Assembly (NCBI GenBank): GCA_002069015.1
Contig: MWBL01000014.1
Coordinates: forward strand, 1-39,345
Reading direction: 5' to 3'
Source: Firmicutes bacterium ADurb.Bin300
Lineage (GTDB): Bacteria > Bacillota > Clostridia > Oscillospirales > Acutalibacteraceae
Length of the DNA stretch: 39,345 nt
Shown here: one piece after another, positions 7,723 through 15,815 of the stretch
Layout: every line of letters starts with the position of its first letter
How positions within the stretch are numbered: position 1 is the stretch's first letter
Notes under the pieces: model-generated
The model's input: the letters and a program-made list of their open reading frames with translations, nothing else
Told to the model about the DNA's origin: nothing
The model's database searches: none
Program-made: the position numbers and the translations under genes

Positions 7723-9476
7723 TTATTTACGGAAGCTGTACCGGAAGCTCCGGGAGCAAATATAATGTTTGGCTTGATATAGTTCAAAATTCAAGAAATA
7801 TAGCTGACAATACCTCGAACATTACCGTTATCTTAAAATTAAAACGAAACGACGGATACGCTTCTTCTGCTTGGAACGGGTACTTAAACCAAAATACCGC
7901 TAAAATCACGGTGAACGGCTCGGTAAAATTCGATAACAATATGACGTTTGACACACGAAACTCGGCTACAGCCGTACTAGCATCGTGGACGGGAAACGTA
8001 ACACACGACTCGGACGGTACATACAGTAAAACCATAAAAGGCGAGTTTACCACAGGCAATTCCGGAGTGTCGGGCGGCAGTGTATCAGGTACTTTCACCG
8101 TCACGACTATACCTCGCTCGTCAACGCTTTCTTTATCGAACACAAGCAGAAACCCCACGCAGGATATAACCTCGACCATAACAACGGCTTCATCTGCGTT
8201 TTCTCATAAGATTACATATTCCATAGGCTCGTATTCCTCGGTAAACACAATAGCCGCAGGCACTACAACTCATTTGTTCACCATTCCGCAAAGCTGGGCT
8301 AATGCTGTTACATCGGGAACAAGCGGACAGGTGACGGTTACGCTTCAAACCTTAAGCGGCAGTACTGTGATAGGCACAAAAGCATATACGTTTAACCTTG
8401 TAATTCCTAATACTGCCGTATATCAACCCGGTTTCACCATAGCCTTGACAAGACAAGATAATGATGTTCCCGCTTCATGGGGCGGTTATGTTCAGGGAAA
8501 AAGCGGTGTTTCCGTTAATATTTCGGGCGCGAGTTATAAATACTCGGCAACACATAAAAGCGTAGTTGTAACGGTGGGAGGAATACAAAAAACCTCACTC
8601 CCCGCAGTGTATTCTCCGCTCAATTCAAGCGGAACCGTTAATATAAGCGTAAAGGTTACAGACTCAAGAGGGCTATCTGCCACAAAAACAACGAGTATAA
8701 CCGTTTGGGGTTATGCCGCGCCTTCCGCTAAATTTACAAGCGTATATTTTTCCGACGATTTGGGCTATGTAGACGAAAACGGCGGTTATATCAGAGCATA
8801 TATATCCTATTCGGCTTCCCCGTGTGAAGGCAAAAACACGCTTAATACCACGCTTAAATACAGACAATTCGGCGGCGATTGGTCTGATAATATCACTCAC
8901 ACGGCAAGCGGCGGCTCGGTTGCGGTAACATTAGGCTCGGGTTCATTATCTTCCGCAAACACATATGAGCTGATGTTTACCGTTGAGGACGGATTTACGC
9001 AATATGAAACAGTGTACAAATTAGGAACAGCCTTTGTAGCGTTCAATATAAAAAAGGGCGGTAAGGGAGCGGCGTTCGGGAAGTATGCCGAAACAGACAA
9101 TCTGCTTGAGGTTGATTATGACCTTAAAGTTAACGGCGTTTGCGAAAAGACATTGTTATGGAGTTCAGAAACTGTATTACTTCCGACAAATAGCGTCACT
9201 TTGAGTGATAACTTGCTTAAGTATAGATTATGTGCGATGAGAGCAAACGCCGGCGTTACACACATGCTTTCGGTTGTAGATACAAACGGTCTAGTAAGGG
9301 CGACAGGCTCTTTTGCAGCATCAGACAAGATTGAAATATATTCGGTAAGAGGTACTTACGTACAATCAACAAAGTTATTTACACTTGATGAAATTGTCGC
9401 TTTTGAAATAAAAACATCAGGCATAACACAACTCGCAAACTTCACAGGAATACAAGAAATTTGGGGAATTAAATAG
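7719..9476 (+). CDS. DUF859-like phage minor structural protein
   Basis: 585 residues, rich in Ser, Thr and Gly and predicted beta throughout. The opening MIIYGSCTGSSGSKYNVWLD and the segment TGNVTHDSDGTYSKTIKGEF are typical of DUF859 phage proteins, which build tail-tip or fibre structures in Gram-positive phages. Later segments look like repeated Ig-like or fibronectin-like beta-sandwiches (SVNISGASYKYSATHKSVVV, TVNISVKVTDSRGLSATKTT). Near residue 447 it has KKGGKGAAFGKYAETDNLLE, another DUF859 hallmark, followed by a C-terminal domain of about 120 residues that may bind the host surface. The ATG overlaps the previous stop as ATGA, with GAGGTGAGG upstream; GTG at 7710 is a weaker alternative start. 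Confidence 0.72.
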   Translation: MIIYGSCTGSSGSKYNVWLDIVQNSRNIADNTSNITVILKLKRNDGYASSAWNGYLNQNTAKITVNGSVKFDNNMTFDTRNSATAVLASWTGNVTHDSDGTYSKTIKGEFTTGNSGVSGGSVSGTFTVTTIPRSSTLSLSNTSRNPTQDITSTITTASSAFSHKITYSIGSYSSVNTIAAGTTTHLFTIPQSWANAVTSGTSGQVTVTLQTLSGSTVIGTKAYTFNLVIPNTAVYQPGFTIALTRQDNDVPASWGGYVQGKSGVSVNISGASYKYSATHKSVVVTVGGIQKTSLPAVYSPLNSSGTVNISVKVTDSRGLSATKTTSITVWGYAAPSAKFTSVYFSDDLGYVDENGGYIRAYISYSASPCEGKNTLNTTLKYRQFGGDWSDNITHTASGGSVAVTLGSGSLSSANTYELMFTVEDGFTQYETVYKLGTAFVAFNIKKGGKGAAFGKYAETDNLLEVDYDLKVNGVCEKTLLWSSETVLLPTNSVTLSDNLLKYRLCAMRANAGVTHMLSVVDTNGLVRATGSFAASDKIEIYSVRGTYVQSTKLFTLDEIVAFEIKTSGITQLANFTGIQEIWGIK

Positions 9477-9486
9477 GAGTGATACT

Positions 9487-10641
9487 ATGGCACTTTCTTA
9501 CGGCTCACAAGGCGATGAGGTAAAAAAACTTCAAAAGAAACTGAATGAACAAGGGTATAATCTTGATGTTGACGGCATTTACGGCAGTCAAACACAATCC
9601 GCCGTTAAAGATTATCAAAAGAAAAACAATCTGTCTGTTGACGGTATAGTGGGAAGTCAGACCCGGGGAAGTCTCGGCTACGGAACACCTAAAACAACAG
9701 ACACCGCCGTAGCTACAAAACAAAACAATACCGCCGCTAAACAACCGGCAAGACCTACATATACAGAAAGTCAAGCGGTTAAAGACTCAAGCGAAGCGGT
9801 AAAGAAATGGGAAGTTGATAAACCCGGGGAATATAAAGGCTCATATCAGGAACAAATTGACACGCTGCTAAATCAAATACTTAACGGTGAAAAGTTTAGT
9901 TATGATGTAAACGCGGACGCACTTTACAATCAGTATAAGGATAAATATATAAAACAGGGACAACAGGCAATGCAAGACACAATGGGACAAGCCGCCGCTT
10001 TAACAGGTGGTTACGGCTCGTCTTATGCTACTACCGCAGGCTCACAGGCTTATCAAAGCTATCTGGAGCAGCTTAACGATATCGTTCCCCAATTACAGGA
10101 AGCGGCTTATAAAAGGTATCTTCAAGAAAAAAGCGGCGAGAGAGAAGCGCTCTCACTATTGAAAAACTTTGACGAAATGGAATATGCAAGGCACAGGGAC
10201 AGCGTTTCCGATTATTGGCAAGAGGGCGAATATCTTTGGGACAAGCTTTCGGATATGTCTGACGATGAATGGAATAAATTTCTTGAATCATCATCACAAT
10301 TTAACATTGACAGAGATTATGAGTATAAGCTTAGTGAGTTTGATTACCGGAAAGCGATGGACGCTCTCTCGCAGGAAAACCAACAACAGAAGCGAAAAGC
10401 CTCGTCGGAAGGGGGTTCGGTCTCTTCCTCAAAAGGCGAAAAAACAAAAAAAGAGATGCTTGAGCTGTTCGCGAAAGGCGTTTACAAGTATCCACAAACG
10501 TATTCGGAATTTGCCGCGCTTACAGGATATAGCGGGATATTGACAAACGAAGAGTTCAGCAAGAGAAAATGGTATCAAGAGGTTTACGGCGGCTATAAGG
10601 GTTATCTGGTGGAAATGTTTAAGAAATACTATATGAAATAA
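9487..10641 (+). CDS. Virion protein with N-terminal peptidoglycan-binding domain, possible ejection protein
   Basis: 384 residues. Residues 4-62 form a PG_binding_1 domain: GSQGDEVKKLQKKLNEQGY, then VDGIYGSQTQSAVKDYQKKN and VDGIVGSQTRGSL. After a Thr/Ala/Gln-rich linker (residues 65-100) comes a long helical region with YNQYKDKYIKQGQQAMQDTM and a Gly-rich AALTGGYGSSYATTAGSQAY patch, then charged helices and a basic C-terminal stretch. The helical part recurs in Clostridia prophages next to tail genes. With no tape measure in this module, an attractive inference is that it is an internal or ejected protein that helps DNA cross the cell wall. No lytic catalytic residues are visible. The binding domain is sure; the role is inferred. 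Confidence 0.7.
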   Translation: MALSYGSQGDEVKKLQKKLNEQGYNLDVDGIYGSQTQSAVKDYQKKNNLSVDGIVGSQTRGSLGYGTPKTTDTAVATKQNNTAAKQPARPTYTESQAVKDSSEAVKKWEVDKPGEYKGSYQEQIDTLLNQILNGEKFSYDVNADALYNQYKDKYIKQGQQAMQDTMGQAAALTGGYGSSYATTAGSQAYQSYLEQLNDIVPQLQEAAYKRYLQEKSGEREALSLLKNFDEMEYARHRDSVSDYWQEGEYLWDKLSDMSDDEWNKFLESSSQFNIDRDYEYKLSEFDYRKAMDALSQENQQQKRKASSEGGSVSSSKGEKTKKEMLELFAKGVYKYPQTYSEFAALTGYSGILTNEEFSKRKWYQEVYGGYKGYLVEMFKKYYMK

Positions 10642-10651
10642 GGAGGCAATA

Positions 10652-11488
10652 ATGATAAACGAGAATATTTTTATCGGCACCTTGAATGAGCTTGCATATG
10701 CCCTTGTGAATGAATATATCGCTGAGAAAAAATTTACAGTTTCTCAGATTAATTATTCACCGTCCGAGGACTGCTCCTTCAGCGGACCGATAGACTCATC
10801 ATCTAAAAATGCTACCTTCAGTCTGATTCTATCAGTTAAAAATGATGAACAGCTTGAGAATAAAAAAATATTCAGTGATGAGTACCTGAGTGAATTATCG
10901 GACAAGAGACTGCATAAAGGTCAGGTGTATCAGCTTACATTTATTTCGGCATATATCGACGAGAACAGTAAAGTAAAGGTTTCTTATCCGCTCGTGCCGG
11001 GTAAGTGGGCATTTTGGGAATCATATTGGGCAGAAAACACACCGTCTAAAGATTGTGTTGTCTTTGCGGCTGTTAACGTGCTTGAAGGTGTACGCGTTTC
11101 GGCAGAGACAGTATGGAAAATCAACTCCGAGAAGGTTATATATCAAAGTGAATTTACCGATTATAACGGAAGTGTCAAGGAAGTTTTGGATGACATTTTG
11201 TCCGGTGAAGATGCGCTTGGCGGAAAACAGGACAAAAATCTTTATTTCCGTGAAGTTCCCGCATCAGTTTGGACGAGCGACACCACATATTCGGGTTACG
11301 GTTACAAGTGCGAGTTGTCGCTGACAGGCGTTACACCGACAATGATACCGACTGTCACCTTCGCACACGCAGAAGCTGTATCGGGAAATTACTCTCCTGT
11401 TGCCTTGTCGGGAACGGAAACGGTCACGATTTACGGCAAGGTCAATACTTCAATAACAATTCCTTTAATCAAGGCGGAGGTGGTATAA
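10652..11488 (+). CDS. Phage fibre or receptor-end protein of unknown function
   Basis: 278 residues, started by an ideal AAGGAGG site at 10640-10646. The N-terminal half (LNELAYALVNEYIAEKKFTV) is mixed alpha/beta. The last 80 residues (REVPASVWTSDTTYSGYGYK, then ALSGTETVTIYGKVNTSITI) match a small beta-domain often found at the end of fibre-type proteins in Firmicutes prophages, where the segment V-P-x-S-x-W-x-x-D-x-T-Y is common. It is probably part of the distal adsorption apparatus. The stop overlaps the next start in TAATG. No enzyme motif is seen. Confidence 0.58.
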   Translation: MINENIFIGTLNELAYALVNEYIAEKKFTVSQINYSPSEDCSFSGPIDSSSKNATFSLILSVKNDEQLENKKIFSDEYLSELSDKRLHKGQVYQLTFISAYIDENSKVKVSYPLVPGKWAFWESYWAENTPSKDCVVFAAVNVLEGVRVSAETVWKINSEKVIYQSEFTDYNGSVKEVLDDILSGEDALGGKQDKNLYFREVPASVWTSDTTYSGYGYKCELSLTGVTPTMIPTVTFAHAEAVSGNYSPVALSGTETVTIYGKVNTSITIPLIKAEVV

Positions 11489-11610
11489 TGACAGGCTCAA
11501 CTAATGCGGTTATTATAATCGGAGGTAATGATGTAATTGGATTTGGCACGGAATACAAATCCGAAATGGATATGACAACGGAAATAAATGTCGAGGTGGA
11601 AGAACAATGA
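11488..11610 (+). CDS. 40-residue phage protein, translationally coupled
   Basis: A small gene of 40 residues beginning MTGSTNAVIIIGGNDVIGFG. Its ATG shares one base with the preceding TAA, AAGGCGGAGGTGG lies upstream, and its own stop overlaps the next ATG as ATGA. Double coupling plus a good ribosome binding site argue it is real despite its size. The product is a hydrophobic beta-rich start followed by an acidic tail. I do not recognise it. It may be an assembly helper for the adjacent fibre proteins. Confidence 0.62.
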   Translation: MTGSTNAVIIIGGNDVIGFGTEYKSEMDMTTEINVEVEEQ

Positions 11611-12134
11611 TAACAAGCAATTTTAAGAAGTTATTGGCGAATATTAATCAAAGGGAATACACAACTAAAACATCAGGCAGCGCATTTGTTACGCTGACGC
11701 ACAGTATGTACAATACGGGCAATAGCGAAGTAACACAAGTTACAATTACAAATGTAAACTATTTTAATAGAATAATGCGTACTGCGGCAAACCTATTTTC
11801 CGAAACAACGGGCGGCAGTGAGGGTGACGCATGGCTGCTTGTAGGCACAGGCACGACATCACCAACAGCAGATGACTATGCTTTGGCAGCGCCATTATTA
11901 ACAGACTTGACAAATGTTTCAACGGGAGTAACAAAAACATTTGCCGACGGTGTTGAAAAATACACAATAACAAGAACATTTACATACACAGGCGAAACTG
12001 ATGTCGATATAAGCGAGGCGGGCATATTTCAACAAACAGCGGCAGGCGTTTTTCTTCTTGCAAGAGAAGTCTTTGCTCCCGTAACAATTCATAACGGCGA
12101 TACATTTACGGTGACGATGTCAATCTGTTTTTAG
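11607..12134 (+). CDS. Phage structural protein, fibre-associated, unknown function
   Basis: 175 residues, Thr-rich and beta-sheet in character. The motif GTGTTSPTADDYALAAPL and the ending APVTIHNGDTFTVTMSI are recurrent in small proteins near the lysis cassette of Clostridia and Bacilli prophages, usually labelled as tail-fibre or neck-appendage associated. It overlaps the previous gene by 4 bases and is followed 15 bases later by the lysis-region genes. The role is inferred only from neighbours and composition. Confidence 0.6.
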   Translation: MITSNFKKLLANINQREYTTKTSGSAFVTLTHSMYNTGNSEVTQVTITNVNYFNRIMRTAANLFSETTGGSEGDAWLLVGTGTTSPTADDYALAAPLLTDLTNVSTGVTKTFADGVEKYTITRTFTYTGETDVDISEAGIFQQTAAGVFLLAREVFAPVTIHNGDTFTVTMSICF

Positions 12135-12149
12135 AGTGAGGTAAGCAAA

Positions 12150-12374
12150 ATGACAAGTGAAATAATAATTGCGCTATTATCTCTTGCAGGAACGCTTTTA
12201 GGCTCGTTCGGGGGTGTGCTGGCTTCAGCTAAGCTGACAAATTTTCGACTTTCTCAGCTTGAAAAGAAGGTGGACAAGCACAATAGCTTTGCAACGCGCA
12301 TACCTATTATAGAAGAGCAAATTAAGGGGAACAACCACAGACTGTGCGATTTGGAAGCAAGATGCTTTAAATGA
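12150..12374 (+). CDS. Small membrane/coiled-coil protein of the lysis cassette (XhlA-like)
   Basis: 74 residues. One N-terminal hydrophobic segment (IIIALLSLAGTLLGSFGGVL) is followed by a charged helix with heptad spacing (FRLSQLEKKVDKHNSFATRI and onward to NNHRLCDLEA). This is the shape of haemolysin XhlA-like or holin-accessory proteins, though in XhlA the membrane segment is C-terminal, so the match is by type, not by order. It precedes a phiLC3 holin and an amidase. It may help control lysis timing. The start has GTGAGGTAAG upstream. Confidence 0.62.
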   Translation: MTSEIIIALLSLAGTLLGSFGGVLASAKLTNFRLSQLEKKVDKHNSFATRIPIIEEQIKGNNHRLCDLEARCFK

Positions 12375-12399
12375 ATAAAAACAGGAAAGGGGTATATAA

Positions 12400-12678
12400 A
12401 TGAAAATCAACTGGAAGGAAAGGCTAAAAAATAAAACGTTTATTCTATCCATGTCGGGACTTATCGTTACCTTTACATATCAAATAATGGCACTTTGTTT
12501 TGATTTTGTTCCGAGTGTTGCCGAGGATGATGTGATAACGGCTATCGGATTAATTGTAAATGTGCTGGCGTTATTGGGCGTAATCATAGACCCGACTACA
12601 AAGGGGATTAACGACAGCGACAGGGCTATGACCTACGGTACGGATAAGGATGTCAGAAAAGAGAAAAATAATGGCTAA
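12400..12678 (+). CDS. Phage holin, phiLC3 family
   Basis: 92 residues. The sequence MKINWKERLKNKTFILSMSG, two hydrophobic stretches around residues 15-35 and 45-65 (AIGLIVNVLALLGVIIDPTT) and the hallmark D-P-T-T-K-G-I-N-D-S-D-R-A-M-T-Y stretch identify the phiLC3-type holin. Such proteins form membrane lesions that free the endolysin. It has AAAGGGG upstream of the ATG. The end overlaps the amidase gene by 8 bases. The family call is very secure. Confidence 0.92.
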   Translation: MKINWKERLKNKTFILSMSGLIVTFTYQIMALCFDFVPSVAEDDVITAIGLIVNVLALLGVIIDPTTKGINDSDRAMTYGTDKDVRKEKNNG

Positions 12679-13372
12679 AATATGCTTGGACCCGGGTCAC
12701 GGCGGCTCCGACAGCGGAGGCACGGGATGGGGCAGAAAAGAAAAGGCGGATGTTCTTGATATAGCGCTGAGGATTAAAAAGCTCCTTGAAGCACAGGGCG
12801 TGAGCGTCATTATGACCAGGACAACGGATAAAGACATTACTATAGCACAGCGGACAAGCCTGGCAAATAAGGAGGAATGTGATTATTTTCTGAGTATACA
12901 CCGAGATGCATTCGCAGACGCAAGCGCCAACGGTTCTAGTATGTTTATTTACTCGGGGGCGAGCGCCGCAACCGAAAAAAAAGCAAAAACGATTTACGAC
13001 GCCGTAATTAAAGCGGCACCCTTCCGAAAAAGGGGCCTTAAAAAAGGAGCTGCAAACTATAAAGATTACGGGGTCAACAAAAACACAACGATGTCCGCGG
13101 CACTTTTAGAGCTCGGCTTTATTACCAATAAGGGCGACAATGCCATCTTTGAACTAAAAAAGGACGCAATAGCTCTTGAAATTGCAAAGGCTCTTTGCTC
13201 TATAGTGGGTGTTGCCTACAAGGTAAAAACGGTATCAAACACAGAAAGTGGAGATAAAAAAGTCGTGTATACCGTTCAGGCAGGGGCGTTTTCAGTAAAG
13301 AAAAACGCCGAAACACAAGCAGCAAAGCTGAAAGCTGCAGGTTTCGACGCAATAATTGTCAAAAAGGAATAG
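12671..13372 (+). CDS. Endolysin: N-acetylmuramoyl-L-alanine amidase (Amidase_3) with C-terminal SPOR domain
   Basis: 233 residues. Amidase_3 hallmarks are present: CLDPGHGGSDSG near residue 4 (zinc His), an early EKADVLDIALRIKKLLEAQG with a metal-binding Glu, FLSIHRDAF near residue 75 (second zinc His), and AALLELGFITNKGD around residue 144 with the catalytic Glu. The enzyme cleaves the amide between muramic acid and the stem peptide. The last 40 residues (VVYTVQAGAFSVKKNAETQA to the end) form a SPOR domain, which binds denuded glycan and is less common than SH3 or LysM in phage lysins. The ATG at 12671 matches the family start; an in-frame ATG at 12650 adds seven residues, and neither has a strong ribosome binding site. 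Confidence 0.92.
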   Translation: MAKICLDPGHGGSDSGGTGWGRKEKADVLDIALRIKKLLEAQGVSVIMTRTTDKDITIAQRTSLANKEECDYFLSIHRDAFADASANGSSMFIYSGASAATEKKAKTIYDAVIKAAPFRKRGLKKGAANYKDYGVNKNTTMSAALLELGFITNKGDNAIFELKKDAIALEIAKALCSIVGVAYKVKTVSNTESGDKKVVYTVQAGAFSVKKNAETQAAKLKAAGFDAIIVKKE

Positions 13373-13373
13373 G

Positions 13374-13970
13374 TTAGCTATTAAAAATGATCTGCTCGAG
13401 TTTCTTGAAATCCTTTTCTCTAAAGCAGTAGCCGTCAATGCCGACGGCTTTGGCGCCGCAAATATTTTTTTTCATGTCATCAACAAAAAAGCACTCCTGC
13501 GCTTTAAGCGCAAAAACCTCTAAGAATTTCAGGTATATTTCAGCATCGGGCTTTAACATTTTGTGGTCGGATGAAATGAATATACCGTCCATCAACGCCA
13601 TCACCGGGATTTTACTTTTGTAACAGTAAAATTCCGGGGTGGCGTTTGAAAGTAAATAGCATTTATAGCCTTGCCTCTTGAGCTTTTTAACAAGCTCATA
13701 CCCCTCTTCAAACGGCGGCATATAGGGGAAAAAATCTATAATCATCGGCGTGACCGCTTCTCTTATTTCTTCGGGCAGTAAGGGGAGAATAATCGGCAAA
13801 GCGGTATTTGCGTCAATTACACCCTTATCCATTTGGGCCCAAAGCTTGCTGTGAAAAACGTTGCTCAGGACAATATCGTGATATTCCTCTGCGAAATATT
13901 CCCTTACGGTACGCTCGGGATTGTAATCAATAAGCACCCCGCCCATATCGAACACTATGTTCCTTATCAT
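13374..13970 (-). CDS. HAD-superfamily hydrolase (haloacid dehalogenase-like phosphatase)
   Basis: 198 residues. Motif I is NIVFDMGGVLIDYNP with the nucleophile Asp; motif II is the Ser/Thr of CYLLSNAT; a Lys lies in HKMLKPDAEIY and motif IV in CFFVDDMKKNICGAKAVG. This is the YihX/epoxide-hydrolase-like subgroup with a helical cap between residues 15 and 90. It likely dephosphorylates a small phosphorylated metabolite; the substrate is unknown. The ATG at 13970 overlaps the stop of the upstream oxidoreductase as ATGA, so it is the last gene of a four-gene operon. Its stop codon lies one base from the convergent phage lysin stop, so it marks the prophage-host boundary. Confidence 0.88.
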   Translation of the reverse strand: MIRNIVFDMGGVLIDYNPERTVREYFAEEYHDIVLSNVFHSKLWAQMDKGVIDANTALPIILPLLPEEIREAVTPMIIDFFPYMPPFEEGYELVKKLKRQGYKCYLLSNATPEFYCYKSKIPVMALMDGIFISSDHKMLKPDAEIYLKFLEVFALKAQECFFVDDMKKNICGAKAVGIDGYCFREKDFKKLEQIIFNS

Positions 13971-15370
13971 TGAACAGACTCCTTCACTATTTTCCTTCCC
14001 ATCAGAACGCCCATTACCGACGCCATCATAAGACCGCGAGTCCATCCGGAGGAATCCCCGAGACAATGAAGGCCTCTGACGCTTGTGTTAAGGTCCGTAT
14101 CCATTTTAATACGGTTGCTGTAAAACTTAAGCTCAGGCGAATAAAGCAAGGTTTCCGTCGAGGCGAAGCCGGGAACGACATTATCGACGGCGGCAATAAA
14201 ATTAATGATATTTGTCATTGAGCGATAAGGCATAGCCGCCGTAATATCTCCCGCCACGGCATCGGGCTCGATCATGGCGAGATTAGACTGCCAAAGCTCT
14301 TTTGGCCATGTTCGCTTTCCGTCAAGAATGTCCCCGTACCTTTGGACGAGAATATGACCCGCCGCAAGCATATTGGTAAGCTCGCCGATTTTTTGCGCGT
14401 ATTCAATGGGCTGGTTGAAGGGCTGGTTGAAGTTATGGGAACACAGGACGGCAAGATTTGTATTGTCTGACTTATATTCCTTATAAGAATGTCCGTTTAC
14501 CACGGCAAGGTCATTGTCGTAATTCTCCTGACTTACAAAGCCGCCGGGGTTTTGGCAAAAGGTTCGCACCTTGTTCTTAAAAGGTTTGGGATAACCGATA
14601 AGCTTTGACTCATAGAGAGTCTCATTAATTGTTTCCATAATCTCGTTACGGACCTCTACCCGAACTCCGATATCAACCGTGCCGGGCTGATGAGCTATAT
14701 TGTGCTCTGCGCATATTTTTTCAAGCCATTCCGCGCCGCGTCTTCCCGTTGCTATAACAGTGTGCCTTGCCCTGATTTGAGTTTCCTTCTTCCCATCGGT
14801 GATATAAACGCCAAGGCAAGAGGCACCCTCAAGGATAATGTTAATACATTCGTGCTCAAAGAAAATATCAACTCCGTTTTCGAGCAGATGCTTTTCAATC
14901 GAAAGGTACAAATCGTGCGCTTTCTCGGTTCCTAGATGGCGTATGGGACAGTCAACGAGCCTGAGTCCCGCCTGAATCGCGTTTTTTCGGATTTCCTTTA
15001 CCTTTTCACTGTTATTTATGCCTTCAATTTTCTCGTCTGCTCCGAATTCGAGATATATATTATCCGTATAGTCAATTGCTTCGCTCACAAGCTCTTCGCC
15101 TAAAAGAGAAGGCAAATCTCCCCCAACCTCACTGCTGAGCGAAAGCTTTCCGTCGGAAAATGCTCCTGCACCGGAAAAGCCTGTCGTTATATGACAGTGA
15201 GGCTTGCAATTGACACATCGTTTAGTAGTGGTTTTAGGGCAATATCTGTCTTCAACGGGCTTGCCTTTTTCAATAATCGCAATTTTCTTTTCGCTTTTGT
15301 CCCTAATCATCTCCAGCGCAGTGAAAATCCCTGCGGGACCTGCTCCTACGATTACTACATCATAATTCAT
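13967..15370 (-). CDS. FAD-dependent oxidoreductase/dehydrogenase (COG2509-like)
   Basis: 467 residues. The N-terminus VVIVGAGPAGIFTALEM is the Rossmann GxGxxG FAD-binding motif. A Cys-rich segment CPKTTTKRCVNCKPHC near residues 52-67 and GFSGAGAFSDGKLSLSSEVGG follow, both typical of the COG2509 'uncharacterised FAD-dependent dehydrogenase' family. The middle shows VIATGRRGAEW and the C-terminus LHCLGDSSGWTRGLMMASVM, the second FAD-contact motif. The substrate is not known for the family. The ATG at 15370 is chosen over ATG 15373 because AGGAAG then lies 6 bases upstream. It overlaps the GtrA gene by 11 bases and the HAD gene by 4. Confidence 0.88.
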   Translation of the reverse strand: MNYDVVIVGAGPAGIFTALEMIRDKSEKKIAIIEKGKPVEDRYCPKTTTKRCVNCKPHCHITTGFSGAGAFSDGKLSLSSEVGGDLPSLLGEELVSEAIDYTDNIYLEFGADEKIEGINNSEKVKEIRKNAIQAGLRLVDCPIRHLGTEKAHDLYLSIEKHLLENGVDIFFEHECINIILEGASCLGVYITDGKKETQIRARHTVIATGRRGAEWLEKICAEHNIAHQPGTVDIGVRVEVRNEIMETINETLYESKLIGYPKPFKNKVRTFCQNPGGFVSQENYDNDLAVVNGHSYKEYKSDNTNLAVLCSHNFNQPFNQPIEYAQKIGELTNMLAAGHILVQRYGDILDGKRTWPKELWQSNLAMIEPDAVAGDITAAMPYRSMTNIINFIAAVDNVVPGFASTETLLYSPELKFYSNRIKMDTDLNTSVRGLHCLGDSSGWTRGLMMASVMGVLMGRKIVKESVQ

Positions 15371-15815
15371 CATTATCTTCCTTTTTCTTTTTAAACACAA
15401 TCAATTTACTAAATATAAAATTCAGAATAATAACTACAAAGCTTATCACTATTTTTGCAAGGAATGCTTCTACTCCGAAAACAGTCTGTCCCAGTCCCAG
15501 CCACACGAGCAAAGGTAAGCCGCCTATTTCTATGACTCCCGATAACGCTCTTGCGCCCACAAACAAAACAAATTCTTTAAGAACAAGCTTAAATGCCGTC
15601 GTCTTGCTTTTAAAAACCCAGATTTTATTTGTTACAAACGCGAAAACAACCGCAACTATCCAAGCTATAATGTTTCCGGCATTTATATTAAAACCGAAAT
15701 ACTTTACCAAAACGCTGTAGATACCCCAATTGACCGCCGTTGTAAGCACTCCGAAAACGAGGTACACTATAAGCTCATTATATTTGACGATTAAATCCCT
15801 AATTCTTTTTATCAT
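15360..15815 (-). CDS. GtrA-family membrane protein (putative polyprenyl-linked glucose flippase)
   Basis: 151 residues with four hydrophobic segments (around 16-38, 45-65, 82-105 and 118-138). The motif VYLVFGVLTTAVNWGIYSVL and the centre VAFVTNKIWVFKSK-like region (AFVTNKIWVFKS) are hallmarks of GtrA/DPMS-type proteins, which are thought to move undecaprenyl-phosphate-linked sugars across the membrane. The end is very basic and Lys-rich (KLIVFKKKKEDNDEL). The gene overlaps the upstream glycosyltransferase by 17 bases, the standard pairing with a GtrB/DPM1-like enzyme, so a shared cell-envelope glycosylation function is likely. Confidence 0.9.
   Translation of the reverse strand: MIKRIRDLIVKYNELIVYLVFGVLTTAVNWGIYSVLVKYFGFNINAGNIIAWIVAVVFAFVTNKIWVFKSKTTAFKLVLKEFVLFVGARALSGVIEIGGLPLLVWLGLGQTVFGVEAFLAKIVISFVVIILNFIFSKLIVFKKKKEDNDEL

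Noticed and set aside
13373-13400. Intrinsic terminator between lysin and HAD gene
   Set aside because: No stem with a U-run is found; the genes are one base apart.
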